Part shown: positions 13,235 through 16,361 of the stretch, piece by piece
How the letters are laid out: each line of letters opens with the position of its first letter
How positions within the stretch are numbered: position 1 is the first letter of the stretch
Assembly (NCBI GenBank): GCA_937927695.1
Contig: CALBRU010000248.1
Coordinates: forward strand, 1 to 16,361
Reading direction: 5' to 3'
Length of the DNA stretch: 16,361 nt
Source: an uncultured Thiomonas sp.
GTDB lineage: Bacteria; Pseudomonadota; Gammaproteobacteria; Burkholderiales; Burkholderiaceae_C
Translations under genes and position numbers: made by a program
Notes under the pieces: model-generated
Told to the model about the DNA's origin: nothing
Seen by the model: only the letters and a program-made list of their open reading frames with translations
Database searches by the model: none

Positions 13235-14356
13235 ATGCACAACGACCTGAATGCGACCTTGACGATGCTGTGGGCGTGGGCGCTGTCCCACCCGCCTGAC
13301 ACGTTGACTATCGCCCTCACCCTGCTGGCGGCGCCAGTGTTCATGCTGGGTGCAAGACTGCTGCTCAAAGCCAGCGGGCCGGAAGGCAACGGGCAGTTTC
13401 TGTATCTGCGCGTGCGCAATCCGTTGCGGCTGGCCTGGCTGCTGCTGATATTGCGTCTCGATGCGGGATTTTTGCAGCAGCGGCTGGAGAACTGGTCGTG
13501 GGTGATAGCGCCGTTGCACCTGAGCCTGATCGCCGCGTTGACCTGGCTGGCCATGCGCCTGGTGCGGTCGGGGGGCGAGCTGGTGCTGCTGCGGCGCGGC
13601 GGCCTGCAACTGCCAGACGACCCCAATCTGCTCGACTCCAATCTGGAGGTGCGCGGCCTGCTCACCCGGGCCCGGGTGCTCACGCGAGTCCTGAGTTTTC
13701 TCATTCTGCTCGTGGGTCTTTCAGTGGCGCTGATGAGCATTCCCGATGTGCGGCAGATCGGCGCCAGCCTGCTGGCATCGGCGGGCATCGCCGGTCTGGT
13801 GGTGGGTTTCGCCGCGCGGCCGGTGCTCAGCAATCTGCTGGCTGGTCTGCAGATTGCGATGACCGAACCGATTCGCATCAACGATGTGCTCATCGTCGAG
13901 GGCGAATGGGGACGGGTGGAGGAGATCACCGGCACCTATGTGGTGTTCCGCGTTTGGGATGACCGGAGGCTGATCCTGCCGCTGCAGTGGTTCATCGAGC
14001 ACCCGTTCCAGAACTGGACACGCTCCAGCGCCAGCCTGCTGGGCACGGTGTTTATGTGGGTGGATTACGCCACGCCGATCGAACAACTGCGCGACGAGCT
14101 CAAGCGCCTATGCGCGGCCGACCCCGACTGGGACGGCCGCCTGGCCTTGGTGCATGTGACCGAGGCCACCGAGACCGCGGTGCAGGTGCGCTTTCTGGTG
14201 AGCGCAGCCAATTCGGCGCGCGCCTGGGAACTGCGCTGCCGCATTCGTGAAGGCATGATCGCCTATATGCAGCGCGCCCAGCCCGGGCATCTGCCGCGTC
14301 GGCGTGTGCAGTGGCATGAGCTTGCTCAAACCGGTTCGTCACCGGCTCCCTTCTGA
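13235..14356 (+). CDS. MscS-family mechanosensitive channel, first copy
   Basis: This 373-residue protein has about five membrane segments (near 24-44, 64-79, 90-109, 151-169 and 174-207). The last is the pore-lining helix, with LLASAGIAGLVVGFAARPVLSNLLAGLQIA at about 179-208. The MscS beta domain follows: EPIRINDVLIVEGEWGRVEEI, then VWDDRRLILPLQWFIEHPFQNW. It belongs to the subgroup with the GEWGRVEEITGTYVV and FQNWTR blocks and is more than 80 residues longer than E. coli MscS at the N-terminal side. It should sit in the inner membrane and open on hypo-osmotic swelling. It starts 16 bases after ggpS with a weak Shine-Dalgarno sequence and probably belongs to the same transcript. A role in releasing glucosylglycerol is an inference from position. 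Confidence 0.92.
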   Translation: MHNDLNATLTMLWAWALSHPPDTLTIALTLLAAPVFMLGARLLLKASGPEGNGQFLYLRVRNPLRLAWLLLILRLDAGFLQQRLENWSWVIAPLHLSLIAALTWLAMRLVRSGGELVLLRRGGLQLPDDPNLLDSNLEVRGLLTRARVLTRVLSFLILLVGLSVALMSIPDVRQIGASLLASAGIAGLVVGFAARPVLSNLLAGLQIAMTEPIRINDVLIVEGEWGRVEEITGTYVVFRVWDDRRLILPLQWFIEHPFQNWTRSSASLLGTVFMWVDYATPIEQLRDELKRLCAADPDWDGRLALVHVTEATETAVQVRFLVSAANSARAWELRCRIREGMIAYMQRAQPGHLPRRRVQWHELAQTGSSPAPF

Positions 14357-14381
14357 TTCCCCCACCGAGAAAGGCTGAGAG

Positions 14382-15479
14382 ATGAGCACATGGCTATCCC
14401 TTTCCTTTTTGAATAACCCTTTGCAGAGCTGGCTGCTGGCGCTGGGCTGGCTGCTGTTGGCCGTGGTGCTGGTCTCCGTGATCAAGCCGTTTCTGGTGTC
14501 GTGGATCAACGCCCTGGCCTCGCACACCAGCAATCATTGGGACGACGCGCTGGTCAACGCGGTGCAGGGCACGCGCCTGCCGCTGGCCGCGCTCATCGGC
14601 CTTTACCCGGCGGTGCAAAGCCTCAGCCTGCCGGAGGCGGTGAGCAAATGGGTGCTGGGGCTGGCGGCCGTGGCGCTGTTTCTGCAGATCGGGCTGTGGA
14701 TGTCGCGCTTTCTCGATTTCTGGATTCGCGTCTCGCGCGAGCGCGCCATTTCTCACGATCCCGAAACCGCCACCGGCCTGGCCGCGATGAGTTTCATCGC
14801 CCGGCTGGTGCTGTGGTCGATGGTCATTTTGCTGCTGCTCAACAACCTGGGTTTTAACGTCACCACCTTGCTGGCCGGTCTGGGCGTGGGCGGCATTGCG
14901 GTGGGCCTGGCCTTGCAGAACATTCTGGGCGACCTGTTCTCCAGCCTGTCCATCGTGCTCGACAAGCCCTTCCAGATCGGGCACTTCGTCGTCGTGGACA
15001 ACTTCTCCGGCACGGTCGAGAACATCGGCCTGAAAACCACCCGCATCCGTTCCATCAGCGGCGAGATTGTCGTGTTCTCCAACACCGATCTCACCAAGGC
15101 CCGGCTGCGTAACTACAAATTCATGCAGGAGCGGCGCATCGTGTTCGCCTTCGGCGTGACCTACGACACGTCGGCAGATACCCTGGAGCAGATTCCAGCA
15201 GTGGTCAAAACTATCGTCGATCAGCAGCGCAACGCCCGCTTCGACCGCGCGCACTTCAAGGATTTCGGCGATTCCAGCCTGAACTTCGAAGTGGTGTACT
15301 GGATGAAAACCTCCGACTACACCGCCTATATGGATACCCAGCAGGCGATCAACCTCGGTCTGGTGCGTGAATGCGAGCGCATCGGCGCGGGGTTTGCTTT
15401 CCCCACACGCACGGTGCAGTTGCAATGGAGCGGGGCATTGCCTGTCGCATTGCAGGAACGGGTCGCCGTCGCGCCCTAA
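14382..15479 (+). CDS. MscS-family mechanosensitive channel, second copy
   Basis: This 365-residue protein has membrane segments near 15-36, 65-82, 88-108, 135-156 and 158-195. The pore helix contains AGLGVGGIAVGLALQNILGDLFSSLSI at 165-191, richly Gly/Ala as in classic MscS. The beta domain follows: DKPFQIGHFVVVDNFSGTVE and VFSNTDLTKARLRNYK. It differs clearly in sequence from the channel 25 bases upstream, so this is not a recent duplication. AGGCTGAGAG stands directly before the ATG as an off-spaced Shine-Dalgarno sequence. It is the last gene of the run that begins with gpsA; 57 bases separate it from the response regulator. Two unlike channels after ggpS point to graded solute release. 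Confidence 0.93.
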   Translation: MSTWLSLSFLNNPLQSWLLALGWLLLAVVLVSVIKPFLVSWINALASHTSNHWDDALVNAVQGTRLPLAALIGLYPAVQSLSLPEAVSKWVLGLAAVALFLQIGLWMSRFLDFWIRVSRERAISHDPETATGLAAMSFIARLVLWSMVILLLLNNLGFNVTTLLAGLGVGGIAVGLALQNILGDLFSSLSIVLDKPFQIGHFVVVDNFSGTVENIGLKTTRIRSISGEIVVFSNTDLTKARLRNYKFMQERRIVFAFGVTYDTSADTLEQIPAVVKTIVDQQRNARFDRAHFKDFGDSSLNFEVVYWMKTSDYTAYMDTQQAINLGLVRECERIGAGFAFPTRTVQLQWSGALPVALQERVAVAP

Positions 15480-15536
15480 AATCTGCAAAACATCCAAGCG
15501 CAACGGCAGCGCATTGGGCACATCGTGGAGACAAGC

Positions 15537-16256
15537 ATGCGCATTCTGATTGCCGAAGATGACCGGGTCTTGGCCGACGGCTTGCTGCGCTCTCTGCGCG
15601 CTCTGGGTTATGCGGTCGATCAGGTGGCTGACGGCAACAGCGCCGACGCGGCGCTGCAGTCCAGCGAATTCGATCTGCTGATTCTCGACCTGGGGCTGCC
15701 GCGGCTGTCGGGCTTTGAAGTTCTGCGCAAGCTGCGCGCTCGCGGCTCCACCGTGCCCGTGCTCATCCTCACTGCCGCAGACAGCGTGGAAGACAAGGTG
15801 CGCGGCCTCGATCTGGGCGCCGACGATTACATGGCCAAGCCCTTCGCGCTGCAGGAGCTCGAAGCCCGGGTGCGCGCGCTGTCGCGCCGGGGCATGGGCG
15901 GCGCCAGCGCCGTCATCCAGCACGGCCCGCTGCACTACGACATCACCGGCCGCGTGGTCACGCTCGACGGCCATGTGGTCGAACTGTCGGCGCGCGAGCT
16001 CACCCTGCTCGAAGTGTTGCTGCAGCGCGCTGGACGGCTGGTGAGCAAGGATCAGCTCGTCGAGCATCTGTGCGTGTGGGGCGAAGAGGTGAGCACCAAC
16101 GCCATCGAGGTGTATGTGCACCGGCTGCGCAAGAAGATCGAAGTCGGCCCGGTGCGCATCGCCACGGTGCGCGGCTTGGGCTACTGCCTGGAGAAAATCG
16201 CCCCGGCTGCCGCGCTAACCGTCGAGTCGGCCGCGCCTCCTCGTGCCGATGCCTGA
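15537..16256 (+). CDS. OmpR/PhoB-type response regulator (TctD/QseB-like)
   Basis: This 239-residue protein has a receiver domain at 1-115: acidic pocket Asp8-Asp9, phosphoacceptor Asp51 in LLILDLGLP, Thr79 and Lys101 in DDYMAKPF. A winged-helix DNA-binding domain covers about 128-222, with ELSARELTLLEVLL, STNAIEVYVHRLRKKIE and the terminal VRGLGYCLE. The ATG at 15537 has GGAG six bases upstream; a GTG four codons earlier is disfavoured. The C-terminal 17 residues are a loose Ala/Pro tail. It stands 57 bases after the second mscS gene and overlaps by eight bases the ATG that opens the sensor-kinase frame. The signal sensed is unknown; control of the neighbouring osmolyte genes is possible but unsupported by any site I can see. 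Confidence 0.95.
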   Translation: MRILIAEDDRVLADGLLRSLRALGYAVDQVADGNSADAALQSSEFDLLILDLGLPRLSGFEVLRKLRARGSTVPVLILTAADSVEDKVRGLDLGADDYMAKPFALQELEARVRALSRRGMGGASAVIQHGPLHYDITGRVVTLDGHVVELSARELTLLEVLLQRAGRLVSKDQLVEHLCVWGEEVSTNAIEVYVHRLRKKIEVGPVRIATVRGLGYCLEKIAPAAALTVESAAPPRADA

Positions 16257-16361
16257 AATCTCGCCCTCCGGCTAGCCGACCGAAGGGGCGGCGGGGCGCA
16301 AACGGCGGCATCATCCACGCTCGCTGTGTGGCGAAATTCTCGACTGGATGCTCGCGCCCAT
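16249..16361 (+). CDS. Sensor histidine kinase N-terminus, partial, with in-frame TAG
   Basis: In one frame the last bases read RSLCGEILDWMLAP (codons 16318-16359) and run off the window. This matches from memory the RSLFGEILDWMLAPLLLLWP start of TctE/QseC-like kinases that pair with such regulators. The same frame reaches back to an ATG at 16249 that overlaps the regulator's stop (ATGCCTGA), the usual arrangement. However, codon nine is TAG (16273-16275). Between that stop and ATG 16348 no ATG, GTG or TTG occurs in frame. Either the true start is ATG 16348 at the edge of the first membrane helix, a rare start is used, or the gene carries an early nonsense change. Confidence 0.55.

Noticed and set aside
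11743..13935. Minus-strand open frame of 730 codons opposite ggpS and mscS.
   Set aside because: It is antisense to two genes with clear family motifs, and its composition (Arg, His, Gln-rich) is typical of a GC-rich shadow frame.
14394..16121. Minus-strand open frame of 575 codons opposite the second mscS and the response regulator.
   Set aside because: It is antisense to well-identified genes, with no recognisable domain and an Ala/His/Gln-rich shadow composition.

Overview
The window reads as ordinary high-GC chromosomal DNA from a betaproteobacterium, most likely order Burkholderiales and possibly Thiomonas-like. This is inferred from base composition, gene families (LemA/TPM operon, TctD-type response regulator, PPK2 class III, GgpS) and protein style; no rRNA or marker gene allows a firm assignment. 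Coding density is high. There are no rRNA or tRNA genes, CRISPR arrays or intact mobile elements that I can see.

Layout. (1) 1-1913, minus strand: a lemA operon, with a LemA lipoprotein, a membrane-anchored TPM-domain protein and a second small TPM protein cut by the window edge. (2) 2050-3781, plus: a Sel1-repeat protein coupled to a PPK2-type polyphosphate kinase, convergent with (3) a b561-type cytochrome gene (minus, 3788-4321). (4) 4322-4622 is a gene-free stretch holding GC-rich hairpins and the rho-independent terminator of tldD. (5) 4623-7546, minus: tldD (TldD/PmbA-type protease), then moaC (molybdopterin synthesis) and pyrF (OMP decarboxylase), the last two overlapping by ATGA. (6) 7633-9391, plus: dacB (PBP4) with a Tat-like signal peptide and a SemiSWEET-type PQ-loop transporter. 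(7) 9392-9825: a 434-bp gene-free stretch made of an AT-rich island (about 31% GC by hand count over 9481-9600) with a minus-strand gene remnant, followed by six short hairpins in about 180 bp. (8) 9826-15479, plus: gpsA, a HAD phosphatase, ggpS and two different MscS-family channels in one tight same-strand run. (9) 15537-16361, plus: an OmpR-type response regulator and the first bases of its sensor kinase, whose reading frame carries an in-frame TAG.

The most coherent unit is region 8. GpsA makes glycerol-3-phosphate, GgpS would join it to glucose from ADP-glucose, the HAD enzyme would remove the phosphate to give the compatible solute glucosylglycerol, and the two MscS channels could release solute after hypo-osmotic shock. 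It therefore looks like a self-contained osmoadaptation operon in which the phosphatase and synthase, known as one fused protein (GgpPS) in some proteobacteria, are separate overlapping genes. The structured leader before gpsA is a natural place to look for its control.
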